DNA of 64,000 nucleotides from Olsenella sp. KGMB02461 (GTDB taxonomy: Bacteria > Actinomycetota > Coriobacteriia > Coriobacteriales > Atopobiaceae): the NCBI RefSeq assembly GCF_012584445.1, contig NZ_JABAHI010000008.1, positions 1,240,001 through 1,304,000 of the forward strand, written 5' to 3'. A program made the position numbers and the translations under genes. Within the stretch, counting starts at the first letter, position 1, and each line of letters begins with the position of its first letter. This document shows, in pieces, positions 38,705-47,572 of the stretch. The notes under the pieces were generated by a model that was given only the letters and a program-made list of their open reading frames with translations, was not told the origin of the DNA and made no database searches.

Positions 38705-39766
38705 CTACTGGGCCGCCTGGTCGTTGGAGGCGTTGGCCACCATGGGGAAGGTGATCGAGATGGTGGTGGCGGCGGCGCCGTCGGACCAGGCGTCCACCGA
38801 GAGGCCCATCTTGCGGGCCAGGTCCTGCACCAAAAAGAGGCCGATGCCGGTGGACGTGCGGCCAGAGCGGTCTCGGCCGTTCTCGCCCACAAAGCCCTTG
38901 TCCCAAATGCGGGGCAGGTCTTGGAGGGGGATTCCCTGCCCGTTGTCGCGCACTTCCAACACCACGGTCTCATGGGCGGAGGATTGGTTTTCTCGGTGGG
39001 CGATGAACGCCAGGGTGAGCTCGCGCTCGGGAGAGGCGTACTTGATGGCGTTGTCCACCAGCTGGCCCAAAATGAAGGTCACCCATTTGGGGTCGCAGTA
39101 AATCTGCTGGTCAAGGCCCTCGAAGGCCAGGTGCACATGGTTGAGCTGGAGGGCGGTCATCCGGCTGCGGACCACTTCGCGCACCAGCTGGCCCAAGTTT
39201 TGGGGGCGCACCAGGTAGTCGCGGTCAACGGAGTAGGACCGGGCCAGGTAGAGGGCCTGGTCGACGCAGGATTCGATGCGCTGGAGCTCGGGCTCGATGC
39301 GGCGGGCCAGAGGGCTCGCGTCGCCCTGGACCATGAGGGAGATGGCGGCCACCGGCGTCTTGACCTCATGGCTCCAGCGTTCGATGTAGCTGCGGTACTC
39401 GGCGGCGTCGGCGCGCTCTTTGCCGGTGGAGAGGCGGTATTGGTCCAGCAGAGCATCCACCGCGTCGTCGGCGCAGTTGGCCGGATAGCGGCGCTGGGAG
39501 GGCAGCGTGCTGGCCACATCGATGGGCGTGGGGTCGCCGCCCACCTGAGCCTGGGCGATGCGGTCCACCTGATGCCAGAAGGAGGCTAAGGGCAGATAGC
39601 CCGCAAAGAGTCGCAGGACTTCGGCCACCAGCAGGATGGCGCCCACGAGCGCCACGAAGTCTTCCGAGGCGCCGGTGAGCCGCAGCATCAATATGAGCAG
39701 GGCGAAAGTGAGCCCAAATATGAGCAGGTCGAGCAGGCGTGATCGCAGGTAGCGCAATGCATTCAT
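38705..39766 (-). CDS. Sensor histidine kinase (BceS-like, intramembrane-sensing)
   Basis: 353 residues. Two N-terminal helices (about 10-30 and 36-58) are joined by a very short loop with no extracellular sensor. Then come a short linker, the phosphoacceptor SHEVKTPVAA (His133), and the ATPase N (about 255), G1 (VRDNGQGIPLQDLPRIWDKGF) and G2 (GIGLFLVQDLARKMG) boxes. This layout is that of kinases coupled to peptide-antibiotic ABC transporters, but no such transporter is nearby. It lies 12 bases after the response regulator gene, so the pair is an operon. Confidence 0.92.
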   Translation of the reverse strand: MNALRYLRSRLLDLLIFGLTFALLILMLRLTGASEDFVALVGAILLVAEVLRLFAGYLPLASFWHQVDRIAQAQVGGDPTPIDVASTLPSQRRYPANCADDAVDALLDQYRLSTGKERADAAEYRSYIERWSHEVKTPVAAISLMVQGDASPLARRIEPELQRIESCVDQALYLARSYSVDRDYLVRPQNLGQLVREVVRSRMTALQLNHVHLAFEGLDQQIYCDPKWVTFILGQLVDNAIKYASPERELTLAFIAHRENQSSAHETVVLEVRDNGQGIPLQDLPRIWDKGFVGENGRDRSGRTSTGIGLFLVQDLARKMGLSVDAWSDGAAATTISITFPMVANASNDQAAQ

Positions 39767-39778
39767 GGCCGTGCCCCG

Positions 39779-40444
39779 CTACACCGAGTATCCCTGGCCG
39801 CGATGGGTCACCAGGTAGCTCTCGATGCCCAACTTGGCCAGCGTCTGGCGCAGGCGGTTGACGTTCACCGTGAGGGTGTTGTCGTCCACGTAGGCCTCGG
39901 AGTCCCAGAGCTCGCACATAAGGGCCGTACGCGAAACCACCGCCCCTGCATTGTGCATAAGATAGGCAAGAATCCGCAGCTCGTTGCGCGTAAGATCCAC
40001 CGTCTTGCCGTTGGCTTTGGCGCAGGAAGCCTCCACGTCCAACGTAAGCCCTTTGTGCGTGAGCGTGGGCCGAGCCTGCGCCTGCGAGCTGCGTCGCAGC
40101 AGCGCCTCGATATGGGCCACCAGCACGTAGACCGAGTAGGGCTTGGTAATAAAATCGTCCGCCCCCATGGTCATGGCCAGCACCTCGTCCATCTCCGAGG
40201 CGCGACTGGTCACCACAATGATGGGAATGTCCGACTTGTCCCGCAGCTCTCGGCAGATGGCCGTGCCATCCACACCCGGAAGCCCCAGGTCCAAAAGGAC
40301 CAAGTCCGGCGCCGCGTCCAGCACCGCCCGACTGGCATGGGCCCAATCGCAGACCTCCACGGGCTCATAGCCGCGCTGCGCCAGCAGGTCGCTCAGCGCC
40401 TCCCTGATGGCCACGTCATCCTCTACCAGCGCAATGCGCGTCAT
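39779..40444 (-). CDS. OmpR-family response regulator
   Basis: 221 residues. The receiver domain has the acidic pocket EDD (8-10), phosphoacceptor Asp52 in LLDLGLPG and Lys in ITKPYS (about 102). A winged-helix effector domain (about 125-221) ends THRGQGYSV. AGGGGAG lies four bases before the ATG. It is the first gene of a two-gene operon with the kinase at 38705. The dispersed 10-mer variant TGCCGACAAA lies in its upstream region (40471). Confidence 0.95.
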   Translation of the reverse strand: MTRIALVEDDVAIREALSDLLAQRGYEPVEVCDWAHASRAVLDAAPDLVLLDLGLPGVDGTAICRELRDKSDIPIIVVTSRASEMDEVLAMTMGADDFITKPYSVYVLVAHIEALLRRSSQAQARPTLTHKGLTLDVEASCAKANGKTVDLTRNELRILAYLMHNAGAVVSRTALMCELWDSEAYVDDNTLTVNVNRLRQTLAKLGIESYLVTHRGQGYSV

Positions 40445-40616
40445 GACACTCCCCTCTCTTCACTCTTCCTTGCCGACAAAACCCCTGCTCGCATCCAGTG
40501 CGATTTTTGCTCTCGCTACCGCGCGGCGACTCGGCGCGCCGCCATGTCGCGCGCAGCGGCGCCAACTCTCCGTGCAGCCGCCAACTCTCCCGCCCGGCAG
40601 CGCGCACGACAGATCC

Positions 40617-41369
40617 CTAGAACGGGCGATGAGGCGTGGCGCGGACGGTGTCCAGCAGCTTGCGGTAGCCCCGCTCCAACCGAGAAGCGATGTCCTTGGT
40701 AGCTGCAGCCTCGCCAGAGGCGGCCAAGCCTTCAGCAGCCCGAAGGATGCCGTGCTCGTCCGAAGCCAGCAGGATACCTGCCCAGGCGGCAGGATCAGTC
40801 TCAACCCTAGCAGCCAACCGGGGGTCGAAGGTCACAGGGACGCCTAACGTTTTTGCAACATCCACAGCCAAGGAGGCCACCGCTGCCAGCGACTCCTCCA
40901 AGCCTGCTCCCACTTCCAGCGTGCCCTCGGGCGTCACTGCCAGCAGAATCTCCGGAGCAACGCCGGTCTCTTGCGCTTCCAAGCGGGCGGCCTGGGCGCG
41001 CGCGGTGAGCCCCGCTGCGCTTAGATCCTCAAGCTCCTCATAGGGCCCCAGCGCCATGGCGGCGCGCCCCTGGCCGTCGAGGGCGATCATGAGGACGCCG
41101 TCGGGATTCTCGGCAGCCCCCGAATCCAAGGTCTGCTCGATGTGCTGCTGGACCCACGCACAAAACTCCGGAGTCAGCGGCGCGCCCTGAGCGCTGCGGG
41201 CACGCAACGCACGCAGGTGGCGGCTCTCCAGCGGAAGCTGCCGCCCTGCGATGCGCCAGCGGCACACCAGCACCGGGTCGCCGAGCTCGAAGGACGCGAG
41301 GCGAGCAAGCTCCTCGGCCTCAAGGGCGGCCAGATCGGCCTCTGTGTAGTCGCGGGATGGGTCCAGCAT
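40617..41369 (-). CDS. Protein of unknown function
   Basis: 250 residues, acidic and Ala/Glu/Leu-rich, cytosolic (no signal or membrane segment). The only local features I can point to are an N-terminal YTEADLAALEAEELARLAS helix and a central LMIALDGQGRAAMALGPYEEL strand pair. I do not recognise the family. AAGGAG five bases before the ATG and uniform codon use show it is a real gene. It precedes the response regulator on the same strand by 172 bases and may or may not be co-transcribed. The modular repeat copy 2 lies upstream. Confidence 0.75.
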   Translation of the reverse strand: MLDPSRDYTEADLAALEAEELARLASFELGDPVLVCRWRIAGRQLPLESRHLRALRARSAQGAPLTPEFCAWVQQHIEQTLDSGAAENPDGVLMIALDGQGRAAMALGPYEELEDLSAAGLTARAQAARLEAQETGVAPEILLAVTPEGTLEVGAGLEESLAAVASLAVDVAKTLGVPVTFDPRLAARVETDPAAWAGILLASDEHGILRAAEGLAASGEAAATKDIASRLERGYRKLLDTVRATPHRPF

Positions 41370-41474
41370 GACGTCTCCTTGGGTTAACGCATCTATCGAC
41401 GTAGCTTCTACCCTACTTCAACAGGCGGGATAGGTGCCGGGAAGGCCAAAAGAAAGCCCGCCTGGAAGCGCCGC

Positions 41475-41834
41475 GTTCTTCTTAGGGCAGCCGTGTTTAG
41501 GGTAGCTGCGTTCTCCTTAGGGCCTTAAAAGAACATCCAGAGAGAGTAGCTGTTCTCCTAGGCACTCTAAGAGAACAGCTATTTGAGCTCTCCGTACTCC
41601 TAGGCATTCTAAGAGAACAGTTATGTGAGCTCTCCGTTCTCCTAGGCAGCCAAATAGAACCTATTCTGTTCTATTTGGCTGCCTAGGAGTCATCATCGCT
41701 TGAAGATCGCTTGAGAAGCATTCTATTTGGGGCCTAATAGCCATCGCCGCTTTGCAAGTTGTTCTCCTAGGTGACCATCTAGAACATCGAGATTAACGGC
41801 TCAGATGGCCCCCACCGAGAGATCCCAAGAGTGC
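41475..41834. repeat. Modular intergenic repeat element, copy 2
   Basis: About 360 bases, in the same orientation as copy 1 at 12946. It carries a degenerate leading unit (GTTCTTCTTAGG, 41475), then three tandem modules of 45-50 bases of the form (G)TTCTCCTAGGC..AAGAGAAC, one more than copy 1. The palindrome has 22-base arms at 41639-41660 and 41668-41689. The conserved tail follows, with GTTCTCCTAGG...AGAAC near 41760 and GAGATCCCAAGAGTGC at the end. Within the palindrome, C41651 pairs with G41677 where copy 1 has T13045 and A13071: a compensated change. It ends about 90 bases from the purH terminator. Confidence 0.9.
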
Positions 41835-41921
41835 TCTCCCTATGAGCAAGAGGGCTGCTGCCAAATTGTCTGCAGATGCTTCCCCATCCCCACCGCGCCT
41901 TTTCCATCGTTGAATCATCGC

Positions 41922-41953
41922 AAAAAAGGTGGACACTCTCCCGAGTGCCCACC
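41922..41953 (-). terminator. Intrinsic terminator of purH
   Basis: On the minus strand GGTGGGCACT, six bases, AGTGTCCACC (one G-U pair) followed directly by six T. About 130 bases past the purH stop. The remaining 41954-42081 sequence shows no gene. Confidence 0.9.
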
Positions 41954-42081
41954 CATCGCATGCATATCGTCGCCCGTCGCCCCCACCTACAGAATGCCGC
42001 CCCAGGTGAGGGAGACGGGGCCTCGGGGCCTCATTCCCACCGAAAACCCGCAAGCCCTAGCCCACAGGCCCACGCACGCTA

Positions 42082-43683
42082 CTAGTGCCTGAAGTGGCGG
42101 CGACCGGTGAAGACCATGGCGATGTTGTGCTCGTCGCAGGCAGCGATGACCTCCTCGTCGCGCACCGAGCCGCCGGGCTGAACGATGGCGGTGACGCCGC
42201 GGGCGGCCAGCTCGTCAACGTCGTCGCGGAAGGGGAAGAACGCGTCGCTGGCCGCAGCCAGGTTCTCCGGCGCCACGCCCATGCGCTCGCAGGCCTTGTG
42301 GGCTCGGTCGCAGGCGATGATGGCGGAATCCACGCGATTGGGCTGGCCAGGCCCCATGCCAATGCCGGCGTCGTCCTTGGCGATGAGGATGGCGTTGGAC
42401 TTCACGGTCTTAACCACCTTCCAGCCAAACTCCAGGTCGTGAAGCTCTTGGTCCGTGGGAGCACGGCGAGTGACCACCTGGTAGTCGGCGGGTTTCTCGG
42501 TCACGTGGTCGACGTCTTGCACCAAAAGGCCGCCGTCCACTGTGCGCATCTCCTGGGCGGCGGGAGCATCCACGCCGCCGGTGGCGAGGACGCGCAGGTT
42601 CTTGCGACGGCTCAGGCGCTCTAGGGCCTCGGGAGTGAAGGAGGGCGCGATGAGGACCTCCACAAACTGCTTGTTAACGTCGGCAAAGTGCTCCACCAGC
42701 TCCAGGGGCACCTCGCGGTTGCAGGCGATGATGCCGCCGAAGGCGCTCACCGGGTCGCAGGCATAGGCCTTGTCGTAGGCCTCGGTGACGTTGGCGGCCA
42801 CGGCAGAGCCGCAGGGATTCTGGTGCTTCAAGATGATGCAAGCAGGCTCGTCAAACTCGCGGACGGCAGACCAGGCGGCGTCGGTGTCCAGCAGGTTGTT
42901 GTAGGACAGCGGCTTGCCATTGAGCTGCGTGGCGCAGGCCAGCGAGTGGGGAGCGGCGTTGGCATCGCGGTAGAAAGCCGCTGCCTGATGGGGGTTCTCG
43001 CCGTAGCGCAGGTCTTGCTGCTTGGCATAGGCCAAGGTCAGGCGCTCGGGGAACTGAGTGGGCGCAGCACCCTCGGCATCGATAAGCTGGCCGGCCAGCC
43101 AATTGGAGATGGCCGTGTCATAGGCCGCAGTGGTGGTATAGGCCTTCACCTGCAGCTGGAGGCGCAGCTCCAGCGAGGTGGCGCCGTCGTGGGCCGCCAT
43201 GTCGTCCAGGATGCGCCCGTAGTCTGCCGGGTCGCACACCACAGTGACGCTCTGAGCATTCTTGGCCGCAGATCTCAGCATGGAGGGGCCGCCAATATCG
43301 ATGTGCTCTACGGCGTCGGCAAAGGTGACGTCCGGCTTGGCAACGGTCTTCTCGAACTCGTACAGGTTCACGCACACCAGGTCGATCATGGGGATGTCGT
43401 GGGCCGCGGCCTCCTCCATGTGCTCGGCGCTGTCGCGACGGGCCAGAAGGCCGCCGTGGACCTTGGGATGCAACGTCTTCACACGGCCGCCCATCATCTC
43501 GGGAAAGCCGGTGTACTCCGAGATCTCCGTCACCGGCACACCCGCCTCCTCCAGCACTTTCGCGGTGCCGCCGGTGGAGATGATCTGCGTGCCGTAGATG
43601 TCGTGGAGCGCGCGGCAAAACTGTGCCACCCCGCTCTTGTCCGTCACCGAGACCAACGCCTTTTGAATCTTCCTCTCTGCCAT
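42082..43683 (-). CDS. purH: Bifunctional AICAR formyltransferase/IMP cyclohydrolase
   Basis: 533 residues from ATG 43683, which has GAGAGG five bases upstream; an in-frame ATG at 43731 would add 16 residues not seen in the family. The N-terminal MGS-like cyclohydrolase domain (to about 200) has [16 protein letters not shown] and [19 protein letters not shown]. The transformylase domain has [15 protein letters not shown] (about 215) and the catalytic [12 protein letters not shown] (about 270). The two domains carry out the last two steps of purine synthesis to IMP. Length equals the usual 520-535. Monocistronic with its own terminator; other pur genes are not in the window. Confidence 0.97.
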   Translation of the reverse strand: MAERKIQKALVSVTDKSGVAQFCRALHDIYGTQIISTGGTAKVLEEAGVPVTEISEYTGFPEMMGGRVKTLHPKVHGGLLARRDSAEHMEEAAAHDIPMIDLVCVNLYEFEKTVAKPDVTFADAVEHIDIGGPSMLRSAAKNAQSVTVVCDPADYGRILDDMAAHDGATSLELRLQLQVKAYTTTAAYDTAISNWLAGQLIDAEGAAPTQFPERLTLAYAKQQDLRYGENPHQAAAFYRDANAAPHSLACATQLNGKPLSYNNLLDTDAAWSAVREFDEPACIILKHQNPCGSAVAANVTEAYDKAYACDPVSAFGGIIACNREVPLELVEHFADVNKQFVEVLIAPSFTPEALERLSRRKNLRVLATGGVDAPAAQEMRTVDGGLLVQDVDHVTEKPADYQVVTRRAPTDQELHDLEFGWKVVKTVKSNAILIAKDDAGIGMGPGQPNRVDSAIIACDRAHKACERMGVAPENLAAASDAFFPFRDDVDELAARGVTAIVQPGGSVRDEEVIAACDEHNIAMVFTGRRHFRH

Positions 43684-43811
43684 GAATCCTCTCTCTCCTA
43701 GGCTCTGGCTCCCCTCTACTGCATGTTCCATCGTGCCACAAAAGAGGAGCCCGGCAAGCGACTCCGCCCGCCGAACTCCCCCTGCAAGATCGTCTCCAAG
43801 CGTCCCGCACG

Positions 43812-45707
43812 CTAGTGCCGCGCGCGCCTCATCGCCGCTGTTGCCGCTGCAGCCGCCACGCCCAAGACGGCCAGTGCGCCTAGGCCATAGGCTGCCGAGA
43901 AACCCTCGTCACCGGTGGCCGGCAGCCCACGCTCTGCCCGATCTTTGGGAGACGCCTTGGTCCCAGCAACCTTGGAATCACCTGATGTTTGATCCGGAAG
44001 CCGAGAAGCGCCCTCGCTGCCCGCAGCGCCATCCTGTGAAGGCTGTGGCGCGCCAGGGGCTTGGGAGCCTTCTGGACCTTGGATCTCGCCAGGAGCCTGC
44101 GGCTCATCGGGGTGTTGATCGGGAGCCTGCGGCTCATCGGGGTGTTGATCGGGAGCCTGCGGCTCATCGGGCTGAGAGGGCTCCTCGACGGCTTTCCAGT
44201 GGGCGTAATAGATCAGGTTGCCTGTGGCGGTCTCGGGGATCTCCTCCACCGCGTCGCCGCCGTCAGACGAGGTATACCAGCCTTCAAAGGTGTAGCCTGG
44301 GCGCACCACCATCTGCGGCAGGACCAGGCCCGTGCCATAGGTGTAATGGGTGAGGCGCCGATCGAGGATCTGGCCGCCCTCAGGGTCGAGATACACCAGA
44401 TAGGTGTTAGGGTTCCACTTGGCCCAGAAGGCCTGGTCGCCTGTGGCCGTAGCCGGGATCTCAGACATCGGCTGCCCTGTGAGCCGCGCATTGTCATACC
44501 ATCCGCCAAAAGTGCAGCCAACGTGGGTCGCGCCAGGCAATGGCTGTGCCGTGCCAGGCACATAGGACGTCACATCGTCGCCTTCCAGCGTGCCGCCGTT
44601 GAGGTTTAGCTGCACTTTGCAGGGAAGCATAGACCATCGGGCCACCAGCTCCACCGGCGCGCCCACTGGAGAGGCAAAGTCATAGGGCGCAGAGGATCCT
44701 TTTGCATACCAGCCGTCAAACCTATAGCCGGCACGCACGGGATCTGCGGGGCGAGAGGCCAAGCCGCCGGCTTCCACCAGCTCCATGGCAGGGGCGCCGG
44801 ACCCGCCGGCAACATCAAAGGTGACTGTATGGAGCGATACAGAGCGGGTGTCTGCGGAGTTCGCCACCCCTCGGCCGCCCAACGCCTTGACGGCGGCAGT
44901 ATAGCTTCCGGGCTGGCGCAAGGCCGGGCACGCTGTAGACCGGGCGTCTGCCGCCATGCGGTCATCCAACAGCGTCTCGCCGGAGGCAGAGGTCACCGTC
45001 ACCTGATAACCGCTGGCACCTTCAACGCCATCCCAAGCTATCCGGGCATGATCGGCGCTCCAACCCACCGAGGCAGGAGCGGCCAGCTGCCATTGGGCGG
45101 TAAGGGTGATGGGCGCCATCACCTGGGCTCCCCAGCCAGAGAAATCATAGACAGGGGCCAACGCGCCGTCGACCGGGGAGGTGGTCCACCCCTTGAAGCT
45201 GTGGGAGCCCCAACTAGGAGCAGCCGGGGTCTGATCTGACTGCAGCCTTTGGCCGGCCTCCACAAGCATGCCTACGGGAGTTGGCGCCTGGCCATTGTTG
45301 GGATCCAGAGAAACCGTCACCACCGTGTCGCGCGCGTTGATAAGCGAGGAGCTCGAGCCGCCTGCCGTCTGAGCGACGCCCACCGCAAACCCATAGGTGC
45401 CGGGCTCTGCGATGGTAAGGGAGTAACTGTTGGTTTGCAGCGAATAGGTTTGCGTATGCACGCCGTCTTTCATGACCCAGAGCACGTAGTAACGAGCGCC
45501 CGTCACGGCGTCCCAAGACACGGTGGCGGTGTTCGAACCCGTCACCGCCCACCTTAGATTGCTAATGGTGCGGGAATCTTGGGCGGCTTCTATCGGGTCA
45601 GAGGGATCCTCTGCCAGCGCCACTGTTGCCGTTCCGCCCAGACTCATCGCCATGAAGCAGACGGCCAAAAAGGCCGCGGCTTTCCAACGGCGACTTGTTT
45701 TATTCAT
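43812..45707 (-). CDS. LPATG wall-anchored protein with InlB B-type repeats
   Basis: 631 residues. Signal peptide about 1-32 (FLAVCFMAMSLGGTATVALA). Two fibronectin-III-like domains (about 45-130 and 210-290) alternate with Listeria-Bacteroides repeats: FKGWTTSP, FDGWYAKG, FGGWYDN and FEGWYTSSDGG, each closing with a W-x-W or AxW strand (about 130-205 and 295-515). A Pro/Gln/Glu linker is built from DEPQAPDQHP repeats, and the C-terminus has LPATGDEG, a helix and RRAR. Canonical sortase A-type substrate; no sortase gene is in the window. AAAGGAG six bases before the ATG. Likely adhesin or stalk; ligand unknown. Confidence 0.92.
   Translation of the reverse strand: MNKTSRRWKAAAFLAVCFMAMSLGGTATVALAEDPSDPIEAAQDSRTISNLRWAVTGSNTATVSWDAVTGARYYVLWVMKDGVHTQTYSLQTNSYSLTIAEPGTYGFAVGVAQTAGGSSSSLINARDTVVTVSLDPNNGQAPTPVGMLVEAGQRLQSDQTPAAPSWGSHSFKGWTTSPVDGALAPVYDFSGWGAQVMAPITLTAQWQLAAPASVGWSADHARIAWDGVEGASGYQVTVTSASGETLLDDRMAADARSTACPALRQPGSYTAAVKALGGRGVANSADTRSVSLHTVTFDVAGGSGAPAMELVEAGGLASRPADPVRAGYRFDGWYAKGSSAPYDFASPVGAPVELVARWSMLPCKVQLNLNGGTLEGDDVTSYVPGTAQPLPGATHVGCTFGGWYDNARLTGQPMSEIPATATGDQAFWAKWNPNTYLVYLDPEGGQILDRRLTHYTYGTGLVLPQMVVRPGYTFEGWYTSSDGGDAVEEIPETATGNLIYYAHWKAVEEPSQPDEPQAPDQHPDEPQAPDQHPDEPQAPGEIQGPEGSQAPGAPQPSQDGAAGSEGASRLPDQTSGDSKVAGTKASPKDRAERGLPATGDEGFSAAYGLGALAVLGVAAAAATAAMRRARH
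44092..44171 (-). repeat. Tandem 30-base repeat in the wall-spanning linker
   Basis: Two identical 30-base units plus 20 bases of a third, encoding DEPQAPDQHP. Identical copies suggest recent expansion and length variation between strains. Confidence 0.9.
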
Positions 45708-45939
45708 TCATAACTCCTTTGAGCCGGTGCACGAAATGATGCGGCGCCCAAAAAAGGCCAAGCGCCACAGCGGTGTTCTCAAAGGAATATGTCCTCGCCG
45801 CCCCAAGCCAATCTATGCATCTCTCAGATACAACGACGCGCAAGAGAACGGCAACAAGCTGGAGGCAATCTAAATAGGCACAAAGCGTGCCCCCCAGCGC
45901 CCGGCAGCCACCCAGAACAAAGCTGCCTGCGGCATAAGA

Positions 45940-45979
45940 AAGCCTCCGCCAGGCCACGCCTAGCGGAGGCTTCAAGTCA
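45940..45979 (-). terminator. Intrinsic terminator of carbamate kinase gene
   Basis: Ten-base perfect arms AAGCCTCCGC / GCGGAGGCTT with a 13-base loop. On the minus strand it is followed by TTCTTAT. About 45 bases past the stop at 46017. The rest of 45708-45939 shows no gene. Confidence 0.85.
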
Positions 45980-46016
45980 CTTTGAAAGATCAGGCTTCCA
46001 GAGCCCAACCGTCCTC

Positions 46017-46979
46017 TTAGAGGTGAATGCGAGTGCCAGAAGTGCCCTTCATGGCCTCAGGAGCCTTCTCCAGAGAGCCGATGATAGCCACGCGGCCAGG
46101 ACGGCTCTTGGCAAACTTGACGGCAGCCTTGACCTTAGGCTCCATGGAGCCCTTGCCAAACTGACCCTCGGCCAGGTACTTCTCGGCCTCCTCGACGGTG
46201 ATGTCCTCGAGATCCTTCTGGTCAGGCTTGCCAAAGTTGATGGCCACGTGATCCACGGCGGTCAGAAGGATGAGCTTCTCTGCATCGCAGTCCTCGGCCA
46301 AAAGCTCGCCGGCCAGGTCCTTGTCGATGACGGCGCCCACGCCAACCAGGGCGTTGTCTTCCTCGACCACGGGGATGCCGCCGCCGCCGCAGGCGATGAC
46401 GATGTACTCCTCGTCCAGCAGGTGGCGAATGGAGCCAATCTCCACGATGGCCTTAGGAGCAGGAGAAGCCACTACACGACGATAGCCGCGGCCGGAGTCC
46501 TCTACCAGAGTCCAGCTGGGGTTCTCCTTCTTGACCTCCTCAGCCTGCTCAGCGGTGAGGAACTGGCCGATAGGCTTGGTGGGGTTCTCAAAGGCAGGGT
46601 CGTTCTTGTCTACCTCGACCTCGGTCACGATGGTGGCCACATGCCAAGACTTGCCCTGGCGGCGGATCTCGTTGCCCAGGCCCTTCTGCAGGTGGTAGCC
46701 AATGTAGCCCTGGCTCATAGCGCCGCACTCAGGCAGGTCCATCGCGGGAATATCAGAGTTGACCTCATTGGCGGTGGCAAAAGACTTCTGGATCATGCCA
46801 ACCTGAGGGCCGTTGCCGTGGGTGATCACAATCTCATTGCCCAGCTCGATCAAGCCAAGCAGAGCAGGAGCTGCAACGTTGATACGCTCCATTTGCTCCT
46901 TGGGGTTGTCGCCAAGAGCATTGCCGCCAAGGGCGACTACGATGCGGTCCGGTTTACCCGGAGCTTTGGTGTAAGTCAT
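46017..46979 (-). CDS. arcC: Carbamate kinase
   Basis: 320 residues, the usual length. N-terminal RIVVALGGNALGDNPKEQ, ITHGNGPQVGMI (about 55), VVASPAPKAIVEI and IACGGGGIPVVEE (about 215), KDLAGELLAEDCDAEKLILLTAVDHVAINFG and a C-terminal GSMEPKVKAAVKFA are all diagnostic. It forms ATP from carbamoyl phosphate in arginine deiminase, agmatine or purine/allantoin catabolism. No arcA, arcB or ornithine transcarbamylase gene adjoins it, so the source of carbamoyl phosphate is not evident. GGGAGG five bases before the ATG. Confidence 0.96.
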   Translation of the reverse strand: MTYTKAPGKPDRIVVALGGNALGDNPKEQMERINVAAPALLGLIELGNEIVITHGNGPQVGMIQKSFATANEVNSDIPAMDLPECGAMSQGYIGYHLQKGLGNEIRRQGKSWHVATIVTEVEVDKNDPAFENPTKPIGQFLTAEQAEEVKKENPSWTLVEDSGRGYRRVVASPAPKAIVEIGSIRHLLDEEYIVIACGGGGIPVVEEDNALVGVGAVIDKDLAGELLAEDCDAEKLILLTAVDHVAINFGKPDQKDLEDITVEEAEKYLAEGQFGKGSMEPKVKAAVKFAKSRPGRVAIIGSLEKAPEAMKGTSGTRIHL

Positions 46980-47572
46980 GGAAACCTCCCATTGCTTTTT
47001 TTAATAAGAAGATCGCGCGGCCCGGTACCACGCAAACTCCGTAGGCTATTTGTATACCCCCGGCAACTCCCAAAAGTTATGGAGAGCTTATGCAGTGCGG
47101 CAAGAGGTAGCTATGGCGTTTTTAGTGGTAAACGGGGGTATTGCGAGGGAAGTGTATGTTACTATCCCTGCATTTCATTCATAGCTTTTAGCATACTTTT
47201 ATCATGCAGGGGTTATGCATCTTTCAGGTTGTTTTACCACTTGCGTATTTTATATTTATGACTCTACGCGTTATACGCCTCCTGCGCCAAGGAACCCATC
47301 GACGCCTCAGAGCGCCGCCGCCCAAGGTCCCCTCTCTTAACAGTTTGAACACATGAGGCTGTCCCAAACGACCACGGTCCGCACCATTCGCACCTCGACG
47401 CAAAAGCGCGTCCAGAATCCCTTGGGACCCTGGACGCGCATCTTTACGTCCGCATCGCTCGCAACGCAGCAGTGGGCACCCAGCGGCTCAGCAGCACAAA
47501 ATGCCCGGCAGCCTGTCGCCACGGCGCCCACAGCAACTCGCGGCTCACAGGGCGCCCCCAAGCGCCCTGCAG
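46980..47572. other. Intergenic region, AT-rich part with an inverted repeat
   Basis: About 590 bases. 47030-47280 is AT-rich, fitting regulatory DNA of arcC. It contains an eight-base inverted repeat CCCTGCAT / ATGCAGGG (47166-47173 and 47204-47211). 47290-47572 is GC-rich. A GC hairpin CAGGGCGC / GCGCCCTG (47548-47569) just after the DUF2207 stop could be its terminator. No credible gene despite several open frames. Confidence 0.5.

Noticed and set aside
44092..44171. Short direct repeats considered as a CRISPR array
   Set aside because: Units are contiguous without spacers and encode an in-frame linker.
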